From assembly GCA_039029355.1 (NCBI GenBank), contig JBCCGI010000002.1:180787-244786 (forward strand): a DNA stretch of 64,000 nt, written 5' to 3'. Each line of letters opens with the position of its first letter. The first letter of the stretch is position 1. Source of the DNA: JBCCGI01 sp039029355. GTDB taxonomy: Bacteria; Planctomycetota; UBA1135; GCA-002686595. Shown here one piece after another: positions 8,550 through 20,669 of this stretch. Made by a program: the position numbers and the translations under genes. The notes under the pieces are model-generated. The model saw only the letters and a list, made by a program, of their open reading frames with translations, was not told the origin of the DNA and made no database searches.

Positions 8550-10538
8550 TCAGCCGCCGGCTTCGGGTTCCGGCTTCTCCGGCTCGTCGTCCTTGTTCTT
8601 CTCGGGCCAGTCGTGCCCGATCCAAGAGGCGTAGCCCGCCTTCTGCGCGTCGGTCGGTTCCTTCACGCGGCGCAGCTTCCACTTGCCGTCCGGGACACCC
8701 GCGAGCTCGACCTCCACGACCTGCAGCTCGTCGCGGCGCAGGAGGTGCAGCGTGACCGTTGTTCCGGGCTCGAGGCGCTTGATGCGCTTGTCGAGCTCGC
8801 CGGAACGCAGTCGGCGTCCGTTGAGCGTCAGGATCTCGTCCCCGGCGAGCACGCCGGCATCGTAGGCCGGACCGTCCGCGAGGACGGCGCTCACCGTGCA
8901 GCCGCTGCCGCCGCTGCGCAGGCGCAGGCCGAGGTAGGGACGCACGGGGGGCTCGGCGTCTGCGTCGTCCTTCACGCCGGACGCGCCGCCGGACTCGTCC
9001 TCGTCTTCCTCGTCGTCGTCACGCTTGGCCGGCTCGAAGAAGAGCTCGACACCAACGGCCAGCAGCGGCGCCTCGAGCGGCAGCGGCTCGGTGCCGTTCA
9101 CGTAGCGCGCGAAGAACCCGTCAAAGTCGCTGCCCGTGTAGCGCTCGACCGACTCCAGCAGGTCCGCGCTCGTGTAGCCCGGCCCGTCGAGCGGGAAGCG
9201 CTCGAACAGGTCGTTCATCACCGCGTCCAGGCTCGCGGCACCGCCGGAGCGCGTCCGCACCTCCATGTCGAGCAGCAGGCTGACCACCAGGCCCTTGCTG
9301 TAGATCGACACCTCGGTGTTCACGTCGTCGACCGAGGACAGCGTCGCCTTCGTCCAGGAGTCGAACGACGAGGCGGCCACGCTCTGCACCCGCGCTCCGG
9401 GCCGCTTGCGAAGCGAGTCGATCGAGCCGGAGAGGTTCGACAGGTACTTGTCGGGCTTGGTCAGCCCGCCGCGCGCGAGCGTCAGGCCGCCGAAGTAGCT
9501 CGTGCCGCCCTCGACCAGCCAGAGCAGGTCGGTGTAGTTCTCGCCCTGGTAGTCGTACGGGTGCATGCCCGCCGGACGGAGCTGCTTCACGTTCCAGGTG
9601 TGGAACAGCTCGTGGGACGTGAGGCTCAGGAGACGCTTGTATGCCGAGTCGTTCTCGTAGCTGCCCTCCAGCGCCGCGCGGGAGGTCTGCATGATCGTGC
9701 TGTTGAGGTGCTCGGTGCCGCCACCTCCAGCTCCGACGTGCAGCAGGAAGACGTAGCGCTCGTACGGAACGCCGCCGAACATCGCCGCCTGAGCGTCGAC
9801 GATCTTGGCGAAGTCCGCGAGCACGCGCTCGACGTCGTAGTCGACCCCTCGCGGCCAGACGATCAGCTCGTGCGCGGCACCCTGGGCCTCGAACGTATGC
9901 CGGTCATGAGCGCCGAGCTCGAGCGGCGAGTCGACCAGCACGTCGTAGTTGGGCGCAACCAGGACCGCCTCCTCGCCCGGCGCCGCCTCCAGACCGCAGG
10001 CAACGCCCCAGCCATCGGGCAGGTCGAGCTCGACCCGCACGGGCGCCTCGCGCAGGCCGGGCGTGTAGAGGAACACGGACGAGCCCGACAGGAAGGCGTG
10101 CGAGTCATCGACGTGCCGCGTTCGGTCGCCGATCGAGTTGGCGAAGATGCTGTAGCGCACCTCGACCCGCTCCCCGCCGCCGGTCTCGACGCGCCAGCTC
10201 GACTTCGACGTCTGCTCGACGGCGAGCGCCGCTCCGCCCGCGCCGGCCGCCTGGAGCTCCCGCAGCGTGCTGACCGGGTTGAGGATCGAATACTTGCCCG
10301 GCCGCCAGGTCGGCAGGAGCACCTCGACCTCGCGCTCGCCCGCGCAGGGAATCGTCATCACGATCTCGACGCGCTGCGTCTGCGGCGCCGGCAGCGAGAC
10401 CTCATAGGTTACCACCTCATCCACCACCGCCGCCCGAGCCGCCGCCGCACACCCCGCTCCAACGAGGGCGAACGCGCCCAAGAGCGCTGTAGTCCTGGTT
10501 CCCAAACCGGCTCCCTGGAAGCTGTTGAGCTCGTTCAT
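8550..10538 (-). CDS. M61-family (glycyl aminopeptidase-like) metallopeptidase with PDZ domain
   Basis: 662 residues from ATG at 10538. An N-terminal signal (about 15-40, ALVGAGCAAAARA, which may also serve as a weak lipobox) is followed by an N-terminal beta domain (about 45-190), a thermolysin-like catalytic domain with zinc motif HELFH at 309-313 followed by TWNVKQLRP and the third ligand region WLVEGGTSYFGG about 25 residues on, and a C-terminal PDZ domain (about 540-630, YLGLRLRSGG, GPAYDAGVLAGDEILTLNG). This is the standard M61 layout. An acidic insert (DDDEEDEDE) precedes the PDZ domain. It probably degrades peptides in the periplasm or at the surface. The frame remains open far upstream but that part lies antisense to the next real gene. 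Confidence 0.9.
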   Translation of the reverse strand: MNELNSFQGAGLGTRTTALLGAFALVGAGCAAAARAAVVDEVVTYEVSLPAPQTQRVEIVMTIPCAGEREVEVLLPTWRPGKYSILNPVSTLRELQAAGAGGAALAVEQTSKSSWRVETGGGERVEVRYSIFANSIGDRTRHVDDSHAFLSGSSVFLYTPGLREAPVRVELDLPDGWGVACGLEAAPGEEAVLVAPNYDVLVDSPLELGAHDRHTFEAQGAAHELIVWPRGVDYDVERVLADFAKIVDAQAAMFGGVPYERYVFLLHVGAGGGGTEHLNSTIMQTSRAALEGSYENDSAYKRLLSLTSHELFHTWNVKQLRPAGMHPYDYQGENYTDLLWLVEGGTSYFGGLTLARGGLTKPDKYLSNLSGSIDSLRKRPGARVQSVAASSFDSWTKATLSSVDDVNTEVSIYSKGLVVSLLLDMEVRTRSGGAASLDAVMNDLFERFPLDGPGYTSADLLESVERYTGSDFDGFFARYVNGTEPLPLEAPLLAVGVELFFEPAKRDDDEEDEDESGGASGVKDDADAEPPVRPYLGLRLRSGGSGCTVSAVLADGPAYDAGVLAGDEILTLNGRRLRSGELDKRIKRLEPGTTVTLHLLRRDELQVVEVELAGVPDGKWKLRRVKEPTDAQKAGYASWIGHDWPEKNKDDEPEKPEPEAGG

Positions 10539-10603
10539 TGCGGGGGTGAGGGTAGGGCATGGCTCGGCGCGGCCGAGCGCGGATCCGACAGAATCGGAGC
10601 GCC

Positions 10604-12214
10604 CTACAACCCCACCGCCAGCTCGAGCCCGCCGGTCAGCCGAAACGGCTCGCCCGGCGCGACGCCGGCGAGGTCGGCGAAGAGGCCCTGGGCGTAGATC
10701 GTCTCGCCGTAGAGCGAGAACGGGATCGGCACCTGGAAGGCGAAGGGCCCGCCGGTCCACGGCGCTCCGCCGCCCAGCACGGCAACGGGATTGGGTGCCG
10801 CGACCGAGAGCAGCACCTCGCCCAGGCCGGGCACGGGAACGCCGCAGCCCCCGGGGGCTGCGGGGGCGGTGGCCCATGCTAGGAAGGGCGTCACACCGGC
10901 CGCCTGGCCCTGGTCGACGGTGAGCGACAGCACGGCGCCCGCAGCCGGCAGCCCCGACACGACCTGCAGGGCCCCGGGGTTGCCGACACAACCGGGCACG
11001 TCGACCAACGCGCCGGAAACGGCCAAGAGGAACGCGCCGGCGCTCCCGTCGGTGAAGGTGAGAGCGACGCCGAGCAACTCGCCATCCGGGCTCATCCGGA
11101 ACCCGTCCACGCTGGCGATCACGCGGTCGAGGATCTGCGATACGCCCTCGCGCAGCACGAGCCGGTCGTCGAGGAACAGGCCGACGTTGTCCGCGGGTGC
11201 GCTCCAGGTGCCCATCCAGGCGACCGTTCCGTCCGCGGCCATCTCGATGCGCGGCAGGACGCTGCCGAGCACCGCGTGCGGCGCCAGGTCGGGCAGCACG
11301 TCTCCCGCCGCGACGACCTTGGCGCCGTTGCGCGTCAGCAGGAAGCCCGCCGACGCACCGCCGACGGTCGTCCCGGCGAAGGCGTGGTCGCCCTGGTCGT
11401 TCAGAGCGACGCCGCCGTCGAGCGACGACCAGGCCGCTCCGGAGATCGGGGCGGGCCCGCCGACCTCGGCCAAGACGGTGGCGTTCCGCGCGATGACGTC
11501 CTTGCTGGGAGAGCCGGAAACGCGCGCGCGATAGAGATAGTCGCCGCCCGCGGCGAGCGCCACGTGGTCGTCGAGACCGACCTCTTCCACCAGTCCGCCC
11601 GCCAGCGGATCGGTCGCCTTCACGAGCACCGCCTCGGCCGCCAGCTGCCCCGCGGCATCGATGTCGAAGCGCAGGAGCGCCGATTCCGCGAAGCCGGGGA
11701 TGCTCGGATCCTCGATCGCCCCGGCCGTGAGCACGGTGCGCGCGTCGCTCAGGAGCGGGGTGCCGAAGGAGAGATAGAACGTCCCGGCGCCGACGCCGGG
11801 AGCCGCGCTCGCGGCGCCCTGGAGCACCAAGGGCTCGCTTCCGAATCCCAGCGCCGACATCAGAAACATCGCACCCGGCACGTCCAGCTCGGCCGACCAG
11901 GCGACGTCGCCGCCGGCGTTCAGCGCGGCCCAGAGCACGCGCTCTAGGGACGCCCCTCCGGTTCCGACCGGGTCGCCCTGCTGGAGAAACACCGCCCCGT
12001 CGCGAACGAGCGCGTCGCCCGAGCCCGACGCGAGGTCCGCCACCACGGCCCAGGCTCCGGCGTCGGCGACCGCCGCCGCCTGCACGCCGGTGACCGCGCC
12101 CGCGCCGGGGAGGATGTCGCCGACGGCGAGGAGCTCCTGTTGTGCGGAAGCCGGTGCGGCGAGGGCGCCGGCGAGGAGGAGGGGTCGAAGCGAGGTCACG
12201 GTTGGCTCGAGCAT
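10604..12214 (-). CDS. Secreted protein, paralog of the 2113-3693 protein
   Basis: 536 residues from ATG at 12214, with a signal peptide (LLLAGALAAPASA before QQ). Shared landmarks with the 2113-3693 product, in the same order: GDILPGAG near the N-terminus, ALNDQGDHAFAG, PRIEMAADGTVAWMG, VGLFLDDRLVL, GCVGNPGALQVV, YAQGLFADLAG and GEPFRLTGG at the end. The body looks like repeated beta-blades and the last 130 residues like a beta-sandwich. No catalytic residues are evident; function unknown. The start is supported only by the signal peptide: the upstream 70 bases hold no better one. Confidence 0.75.
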   Translation of the reverse strand: MLEPTVTSLRPLLLAGALAAPASAQQELLAVGDILPGAGAVTGVQAAAVADAGAWAVVADLASGSGDALVRDGAVFLQQGDPVGTGGASLERVLWAALNAGGDVAWSAELDVPGAMFLMSALGFGSEPLVLQGAASAAPGVGAGTFYLSFGTPLLSDARTVLTAGAIEDPSIPGFAESALLRFDIDAAGQLAAEAVLVKATDPLAGGLVEEVGLDDHVALAAGGDYLYRARVSGSPSKDVIARNATVLAEVGGPAPISGAAWSSLDGGVALNDQGDHAFAGTTVGGASAGFLLTRNGAKVVAAGDVLPDLAPHAVLGSVLPRIEMAADGTVAWMGTWSAPADNVGLFLDDRLVLREGVSQILDRVIASVDGFRMSPDGELLGVALTFTDGSAGAFLLAVSGALVDVPGCVGNPGALQVVSGLPAAGAVLSLTVDQGQAAGVTPFLAWATAPAAPGGCGVPVPGLGEVLLSVAAPNPVAVLGGGAPWTGGPFAFQVPIPFSLYGETIYAQGLFADLAGVAPGEPFRLTGGLELAVGL

Positions 12215-12329
12215 AGGCGAAGCCGCCCCCTTCCTTCGGGCTCTCGGGGGTCGGTCTCCAGTCCGGATAGGCTAAGATCCGATGACAGGCCTTGCCATAA
12301 CCTGCCATTTATCACACATTCGCGTTCCC

Positions 12330-12614
12330 ATGGACGCCGACGATCGCTCTAGCACCTCGATGAACATCTCTCTTCCGAAGGCACTTCGGAGCTTCGTGAA
12401 CGAGCGCGTGTCGGGCTCCGCCTACACATCGGCGAGCGAGTACGTGCGGGAGCTGATCCGCAAGGACCGCGACGACCGCGCCGCGCACGATCGCCTCGAG
12501 GGGCTTCTGCTCGAGGGCTTCTCCTCCGGACCGGCGGCTGACTGGACCGACGACGACTGGGCCAGGATCCGCGAGCGGGTTTCGAAGCGCCTCGGAGCGA
12601 CCCAGGACCCCTAG
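12330..12614 (+). CDS. parD: ParD-type antitoxin
   Basis: 94 residues from ATG 12330 (84 if the ATG at 12360, MNISLPKAL, is used; neither has a clear ribosome binding site, and an in-frame ATG also exists at 12282). The segment MNISLPKALRSFVNERV followed by GSAYTSASEYVRELIRKD is the ribbon-helix-helix DNA-binding fold of ParD/CopG antitoxins. The acidic C-terminal tail (WTDDDWARIRERV) would wrap the toxin. The toxin gene follows 12 bases downstream. ParD proteins bind their own promoter, so the AT-richer stretch at 12285-12325 may hold the operator. Confidence 0.88.
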   Translation: MDADDRSSTSMNISLPKALRSFVNERVSGSAYTSASEYVRELIRKDRDDRAAHDRLEGLLLEGFSSGPAADWTDDDWARIRERVSKRLGATQDP

Positions 12615-12626
12615 CGGAAGGAAGGC

Positions 12627-12947
12627 GTGGGAAGAACGCTGCGCCGACATCCTCAGGCACTCGTCGACGTCGAGGAATCCGCCGCCTACCTCGGGAAGGC
12701 CAGCCCGCAGGCCGCGCTGCGCTTCTTGGGTGCCGTCGAGACCACGCTGCGGCTGCTTGTCGACCGTCCGGAGCTCGGACCGAGCCGGCGGATCGCGCAC
12801 GGGGAGCTTGCGGACCTGCGGTGGCTCCCCGTCCGTGGCTTCGACAGCCACCTGGTCTTCTATCGACCAAGCAACCGGGGCATCGAGATCGTGCGCGGGC
12901 TTCACGGATCGCGCGACCTGGGGGCCGCCCTCGAAGAGCTGGACTAG
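12627..12947 (+). CDS. parE: ParE/RelE-family toxin
   Basis: 106 residues starting at GTG 12627, chosen because GGAAGGA sits three bases before it. The sequence has the ParE signature: RHPQALVDVEESAAYLG, AALRFLGAVETTLRLLVDRPELG, LADLRWLPVRGFDSHLVFYRP and IEIVRGLHGSRDL. Family members poison gyrase or cleave mRNA; ParE partners of ParD usually act on gyrase. Paired with the antitoxin 12 bases upstream as a type II module. Confidence 0.9.
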   Translation: MGRTLRRHPQALVDVEESAAYLGKASPQAALRFLGAVETTLRLLVDRPELGPSRRIAHGELADLRWLPVRGFDSHLVFYRPSNRGIEIVRGLHGSRDLGAALEELD

Positions 12948-13071
12948 CCCCGGGCTCCGGCCGAGCACAGCGCCGGCCAGCCGCGGCGGTGACGCGCAGC
13001 ACGGCCGGTTGACGTTCGTTCGCAGCAGCGTGGCCGACGCTTCCGGCGTCTGCCCGGGCGGGACGCAGGCG

Positions 13072-14535
13072 CTACGGCCGGGTGCGCCCGCTTTCGCGAG
13101 CGCTGTCGAGCAGCGCTCCCAGCTCCGCGACCACGTCGGGGCGCTCCTTCCACAGGTTGTGCGTCTCGGCGCGGTCGGTCTCCAGGTTGTAGAGCTGGCC
13201 GACCGGGCCGCCTTCTTCGGGCTCGACCTTGCGGGGCGCGGTGAAGCCGCCCGAGCCGAGCCCCGCGATCAGCTTCCACGGGCCCGAGCGCAGGGCGAAG
13301 GTCCCATTCGCCGAGTGCTGCACGGCGCTCGCACGCGCCGGCGTCGTCCCGCCGCAGAGCGCGGGCCACAGATCGAAGCTGTCCTCGGCGCCCGCGTCGG
13401 GCAGCGGAGCGTTCAGCGCGCCGGCCAGCGTGGCGAAGAGGTCCGTCAGCGACCCCAGGTGCGCGAGCTCCGAGCCCGCCGGGATGCGGCCGGGGCAGCG
13501 GGCGACGAAGGGCACGCGGTGTCCGCCCTCCCAGACGTCGGCCTTCTGGCCGCGGTAGCCGAGGTTGGCGTCGTGGCCCCAGCGCTCGATGTCGGGGTCC
13601 GGCCAGTGCGAGCCGTTGTCGCTGGTGAAGACGACGAGCGTGTCGTCGGCGACGCCGCCGCGCTCCAGCGCGTCGAGCACCTCACCCACCGCCGCGTCGA
13701 CCATCGTGACGAAGTCGCCGTAGTGGCCGACCTCGGTGCGCCCCTGGAACTCCGCGGTCGGTAGCCAGGGCGTGTGCGGGGCGGTCAGCGGCAGATAGAG
13801 GAAGAAGGGCTCGTCGCCCGCCGCGGCCCGGTCGATCCACGCGACGGCCTCGGAGGTGATGCGCGGCAGCACGTCTTCATGGCGGAAGCTCGGCGCGATC
13901 GCTCCTCCGCGCCAGAACCCGCCACCGTCCTGCCGGCGGTGCTTGCTCGCGGCGACCTCGGCGGTCGGCTGCTCCTCGGGCCGGTCGCCGTCAACGAAGA
14001 CGTACGGCACCATGTCGAGCGAGGCGGGGATGCCGAAGAAGCGGTCGAAGCCGACGTCGAGCGGCCCCGGGCGAAGCGGCGCGTCGTAGTCGGTGCGATC
14101 GCCGTCGCCGAGCCCCAGGTGCCACTTGCCGACGCAGGCGGTCGCGTAGCCGTGCGAGCGCAGGAACGACGCGACCGTCGGACGCTGGGGCTCGATCAGG
14201 TGCGGCGAGGTCCCGTTCAGGACGCCGCTCTTGAGCCGCGAGCGCCACGAGTAGCGCCCGGTCAGCACGCCATAGCGCGTCGGCGTGCACACCGCCGACG
14301 GCGAGTGCATGTCCGTCAGGCGCACGCCCTCGCGCGCGATCCGGTCGATGTTGGGCGTCGGGGTCTTCGACGCCGGGTTGTAGCAGCCGGGATCGCCGAT
14401 CCCGAAGTCGTCGGCGAGGACGAACACGACGTTCGGGCGGCTCGGCCCGTCCGGCTCGCCGCCGGCCACAGACGCGCAGGCCGCGAGGGCGGCGAGGACG
14501 GAGGAACGGGCGAGGCCAAGGGCTCGGTTTCGCAT
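13072..14535 (-). CDS. Sulfatase lipoprotein (formylglycine-dependent)
   Basis: 487 residues from ATG at 14535. The N-terminus carries a lipobox LAAC (Cys20), so it is a probable lipoprotein. The sulfatase core starts at RPNVVFVLADDFG (metal ligands Asp42/Asp43). Cys83 in the motif CTPTR (CxPxR, in SAVCTPTRYGVLTGRY) is the residue converted to formylglycine. Further landmarks are GKWHLG, FLYLPLTAPHTPW, VVFTSDNGSHW and the C-terminal LYNLETDRAETHNL. The substrate is not predictable; arylsulfatase A-like enzymes act on sulfated sugars or aryl sulfates. The gene follows the sugar kinase/nucleotidyltransferase fusion by 23 bases, suggesting a shared role in sulfated-glycan use. Confidence 0.93.
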   Translation of the reverse strand: MRNRALGLARSSVLAALAACASVAGGEPDGPSRPNVVFVLADDFGIGDPGCYNPASKTPTPNIDRIAREGVRLTDMHSPSAVCTPTRYGVLTGRYSWRSRLKSGVLNGTSPHLIEPQRPTVASFLRSHGYATACVGKWHLGLGDGDRTDYDAPLRPGPLDVGFDRFFGIPASLDMVPYVFVDGDRPEEQPTAEVAASKHRRQDGGGFWRGGAIAPSFRHEDVLPRITSEAVAWIDRAAAGDEPFFLYLPLTAPHTPWLPTAEFQGRTEVGHYGDFVTMVDAAVGEVLDALERGGVADDTLVVFTSDNGSHWPDPDIERWGHDANLGYRGQKADVWEGGHRVPFVARCPGRIPAGSELAHLGSLTDLFATLAGALNAPLPDAGAEDSFDLWPALCGGTTPARASAVQHSANGTFALRSGPWKLIAGLGSGGFTAPRKVEPEEGGPVGQLYNLETDRAETHNLWKERPDVVAELGALLDSARESGRTRP

Positions 14536-14558
14536 GGCGGAGCTCGGTTGCGACGCGG

Positions 14559-17891
<3,333 letters not shown>

Positions 17892-18017
17892 GGGGCCAGA
17901 TAATACGGGCCGCGGGCGCGGGACGCTCGGCCGCTGGACGGGCCGGAAATCCGCCTCTTTGCAGAACGACCCGCGCGGTGGGCCGTAGGGGGGTCGCCCG
18001 CCCCTTCCCCCTCGGCC

Positions 18018-19163
18018 TTGATCGCAGGCCGCACGTCCTGGATCCTCCCTAGCTTGTTCGCCCTCAAGAACCTCCTCCGGCGCCGGACCCGGTCGATCCT
18101 CACCATCCTCGGGGTCGGCGTCGGCGTCGCGACCGTGGTCGCGCTCGTCGCGGTGTCGCGCGGCTTTCGCTCGCAGTTCGACACGATCTTCGCGGCGGGC
18201 GAGACGCACCTCGTGCTAACGCTGAAGAACGCCACCGACCCGTTCATCTCCTACCTGCCCGAGGAGCTGTCGGGCCAGGTCGCCGAGCGGGACCGGGTCG
18301 CGTCGACCCACCCGTTCGTGTGGGGCCTGCAGCAGGTGCCCGAGCAGCCCTTCTTCATCATCTTCGGCGTCACGTCGGGGAGCCCGTTCCTGACGGAGAC
18401 GCGCGTGATCGAGGGCGAGCCGCTGTTCGAGGCCGAGGGCGAGCTGCCGTCGATGCTCCTGGGCAGCCTGATCGCCGAGGAGCTCGGCGTCGAAGTCGGC
18501 GACGAGTTCGAGCTCGGCAGCTTCGTCTTCCGGATCGTCGGCCTCTTCGAGGCCTCGGTGCCGCTCTACGAGGGCGGCGGGTTGATCGACTTCCCGCTGG
18601 CGCAGGACATCCTCAACCTCGAGGGCAAGGCCAGCACGATCTTCGTGCAGCTGAACGACCCGTCGCCCGAGAGCATCCTGGCGGGCGGGGCCGCGCTCGA
18701 GGAGGCCTTCCCCGAGGTCCGCGCCTCCGAGCCCGCGCGCCTCACCGACAGCTTCGACCAGTTCGACCTGACCGCCCAGGGCGTGGTCGTCTTCACCGTT
18801 CTCGCCATCCTGGTCGGCGGCATCGGCGTGATGAACACGATGCTGATGAGCGTCTTCGAGCGCACGCGCGAGATCGGCGTGCTGCAGGCGATCGGCTGGA
18901 GCAAGGGCCGCATCCTCCGCCAGATCCTGGCCGAGGGTGTGCTGGTGTGCCTGGCCGGAGGCGTGGTCGGCGTCACGATCGGAGTCGCGGGCGTCGAGGC
19001 CATCGCCAACTTCACCGACCTCGTCTGGGTCGCCGGCGACTACGGCCCGGAGATCTTCCTCCAGGCGCTCGTCGTCGCGATCTGCATGGGCGCCGTCGGC
19101 TCGGCCTACCCGGCGTACCGCGCCGTCCAGATCACGCCGATCGCGGCGCTGAGGTACGAGTGA
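18018..19163 (+). CDS. ABC transporter permease, MacB/LolC (FtsX) type
   Basis: 381 residues from TTG 18018; a second TTG at 18054 (then FALKNLLRRR) fits family starts equally well and neither has a clear ribosome binding site. An N-terminal membrane span (about 25-48) after LLRRRTRSILTILGVGVG, a large periplasmic domain (about 50-260), and three C-terminal spans (about 262-380; VLAILVGGIGVMNTMLMSVFERTREIGVLQAIG) are the FtsX layout. The stop overlaps the ATG of the ATPase gene (TGATG). Such pairs move lipids, lipoproteins, peptides or drugs out of the inner membrane by a mechanotransmission mechanism. Confidence 0.9.
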   Translation: MIAGRTSWILPSLFALKNLLRRRTRSILTILGVGVGVATVVALVAVSRGFRSQFDTIFAAGETHLVLTLKNATDPFISYLPEELSGQVAERDRVASTHPFVWGLQQVPEQPFFIIFGVTSGSPFLTETRVIEGEPLFEAEGELPSMLLGSLIAEELGVEVGDEFELGSFVFRIVGLFEASVPLYEGGGLIDFPLAQDILNLEGKASTIFVQLNDPSPESILAGGAALEEAFPEVRASEPARLTDSFDQFDLTAQGVVVFTVLAILVGGIGVMNTMLMSVFERTREIGVLQAIGWSKGRILRQILAEGVLVCLAGGVVGVTIGVAGVEAIANFTDLVWVAGDYGPEIFLQALVVAICMGAVGSAYPAYRAVQITPIAALRYE

Positions 19164-19849
19164 TGCCCGCGCTGCTGGAAGCCCGCAACCTGGTCAAGTC
19201 CTACGACAACGGCCGCGTCCGCGCCCTCGACCACGTCGACCTCGTGCTCGAGCGCGGCGAGTTCGTCTCGATCGTCGGCCCGTCGGGCAGCGGCAAGAGC
19301 ACGCTGCTTCACATGCTCGGAGCCCTCGACCGTCCCGACGAAGGCTCGGTGGTGCTCGACGGCGTCGACCTGACGCGCGAGAAGCGCCTCGACCGCATCC
19401 GCGCCAAGTCGCTGGGCTTCGTCTTCCAGCTCCACAACCTGGTGCCGACGCTCACCGCCGAGGAGAACGTCGAGCTCCCGATGGTCGGCGTCGGGGTGCC
19501 GCGCCCCGACCGGCGCACGCGGGCCGGCGAGCTGCTCGAGCTGGTCGGCCTGCACGGCCGCTCGACACACATCCCCAGCAAGCTGTCCGGCGGCCAGCGC
19601 CAGCGCGTCGCGATCGCGCGCGCGCTGGCGAACGACCCGCCGCTCCTGCTGGCCGACGAGCCGACCGGCGACCTGGACCAGGCGTCGGGCCGGCAGGTGA
19701 TGGAGCTGCTGGAAGGCCTCCGCCGCGACCGCGGGTTGACGCTCGTGCTGGTGACGCACGACCTCGAGCTAGCCAAGCGCGCCGACCGGACGATCCGCAT
19801 CCTCGACGGCAAGATCGCGGCCGAGGTACCGCGCGGCTCGGACGGCTAG
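19163..19849 (+). CDS. ABC transporter ATP-binding protein, LolD/MacB type
   Basis: 228 residues from ATG 19163, which shares one base with the permease stop. It has Walker A (GPSGSGKST, about 38-46), a Q loop (FVFQLHNLVPTLTAEENV), the signature LSGGQRQRVAIARAL, Walker B (LLLADEPTGDLD) and switch His (LVTHD). These are the features of the FtsX-associated ATPases that power lipoprotein or efflux export. With the 18018-19163 permease it forms a two-gene exporter; no membrane fusion protein is adjacent. The stop overlaps the stop of the convergent glycerophosphodiesterase by two bases. Confidence 0.95.
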   Translation: MPALLEARNLVKSYDNGRVRALDHVDLVLERGEFVSIVGPSGSGKSTLLHMLGALDRPDEGSVVLDGVDLTREKRLDRIRAKSLGFVFQLHNLVPTLTAEENVELPMVGVGVPRPDRRTRAGELLELVGLHGRSTHIPSKLSGGQRQRVAIARALANDPPLLLADEPTGDLDQASGRQVMELLEGLRRDRGLTLVLVTHDLELAKRADRTIRILDGKIAAEVPRGSDG

Positions 19850-20649
19850 CGCGCGGCGCGCACCAGCCCCATCACGTCGGCGGGCCGGTCGGTGATGATC
19901 GCGTCGACGCCCCACGCCTGCAGCGCGGCCGCCAAGGCGAGGTCGTTGACGGTCCAGCACCAAAGCTCCAGGCCCGAAGCCCGCGCGCGCGCGACCGCGG
20001 ACGGCGTGACCGCGCGGTGGCTCAGCCCGAGGATGTCGGCGTCGGTCTGGCGCAGGGCGTCGAGCGTGATCTCGCCGTACTCCTCCGCCAGGTAGAGCGT
20101 CCGGATCGTGGGCGCGGCGGCCTTGGCCTCGGCGATCACGTCCGGCCGGAAGCTGGCGATGACGTGGCGGTCGGCCTCGTCGCGCTGGGTGACGAGGTGG
20201 GCGACCTCGGCGCCGATGTCGGCGGCCTTGACCTCGATCATCACGCCCACGCCGCTGTCGGCGACAGCGTCGAGCACCTCCTCCAGCAGCGGTACGCGCT
20301 CGTCCGTGAAGCGGCCGCCGAAGCGCTCCGCGTAGCCCGCGCTGGCGAGGCGGACCGTGCTGAGGTCGAGCTCGGCCACGCGGCCGGAGCGGTCGCAGGT
20401 GCGCTCCAGCGTCTTGTCGTGGAGGACGACCAGGTGGTGGTCGGCGGTCCGGTGGACGTCGACCTCGACGAACTCGGGGGCGGGGTCGAGCGCGACGGCC
20501 GAGCCGACCGCCGCCAGGGTGTTCTCGGGGGCGACCGACGAGTTCCCGCGGTGGGCGACGACCAACGGAGCCACGGGGCTGCTCGTGGCACACCCGCCGG
20601 ACGCGAGGGCCGCGACGGTGAGGACAAGGACACTGGCTAGGGCACGCAC
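19846..20649 (-). CDS. Glycerophosphodiester phosphodiesterase, probable lipoprotein
   Basis: 267 residues from GTG 20649; the ATG nearby is out of frame. The N-terminus is a signal with lipobox-like ASGGC, then VVAHRGNSSVAPENTLAA (catalytic His-Arg and PENT), EVDVHRTADHHLVVLHDKTLERT (metal-binding Glu/Asp and second His), MIEVKA and the C-terminal LELWCWTVND and DAIITDRP. This is a complete GDPD TIM barrel; it would hydrolyse glycerophosphodiesters to glycerol-3-phosphate and an alcohol at the envelope. The upstream SGNH-like gene ends 20 bases before its start, so the two may form an operon. Confidence 0.92.
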   Translation of the reverse strand: MRALASVLVLTVAALASGGCATSSPVAPLVVAHRGNSSVAPENTLAAVGSAVALDPAPEFVEVDVHRTADHHLVVLHDKTLERTCDRSGRVAELDLSTVRLASAGYAERFGGRFTDERVPLLEEVLDAVADSGVGVMIEVKAADIGAEVAHLVTQRDEADRHVIASFRPDVIAEAKAAAPTIRTLYLAEEYGEITLDALRQTDADILGLSHRAVTPSAVARARASGLELWCWTVNDLALAAALQAWGVDAIITDRPADVMGLVRAAR

Positions 20650-20669
20650 GGGGGCATGGTAGCACGCCG

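Noticed and set aside
10539..12308. N-terminal 590-codon extension of the M61 peptidase frame
   Set aside because: The signal peptide begins at the ATG at 10538 and the upstream part is antisense or out of frame to the secreted paralog at 10604-12214.
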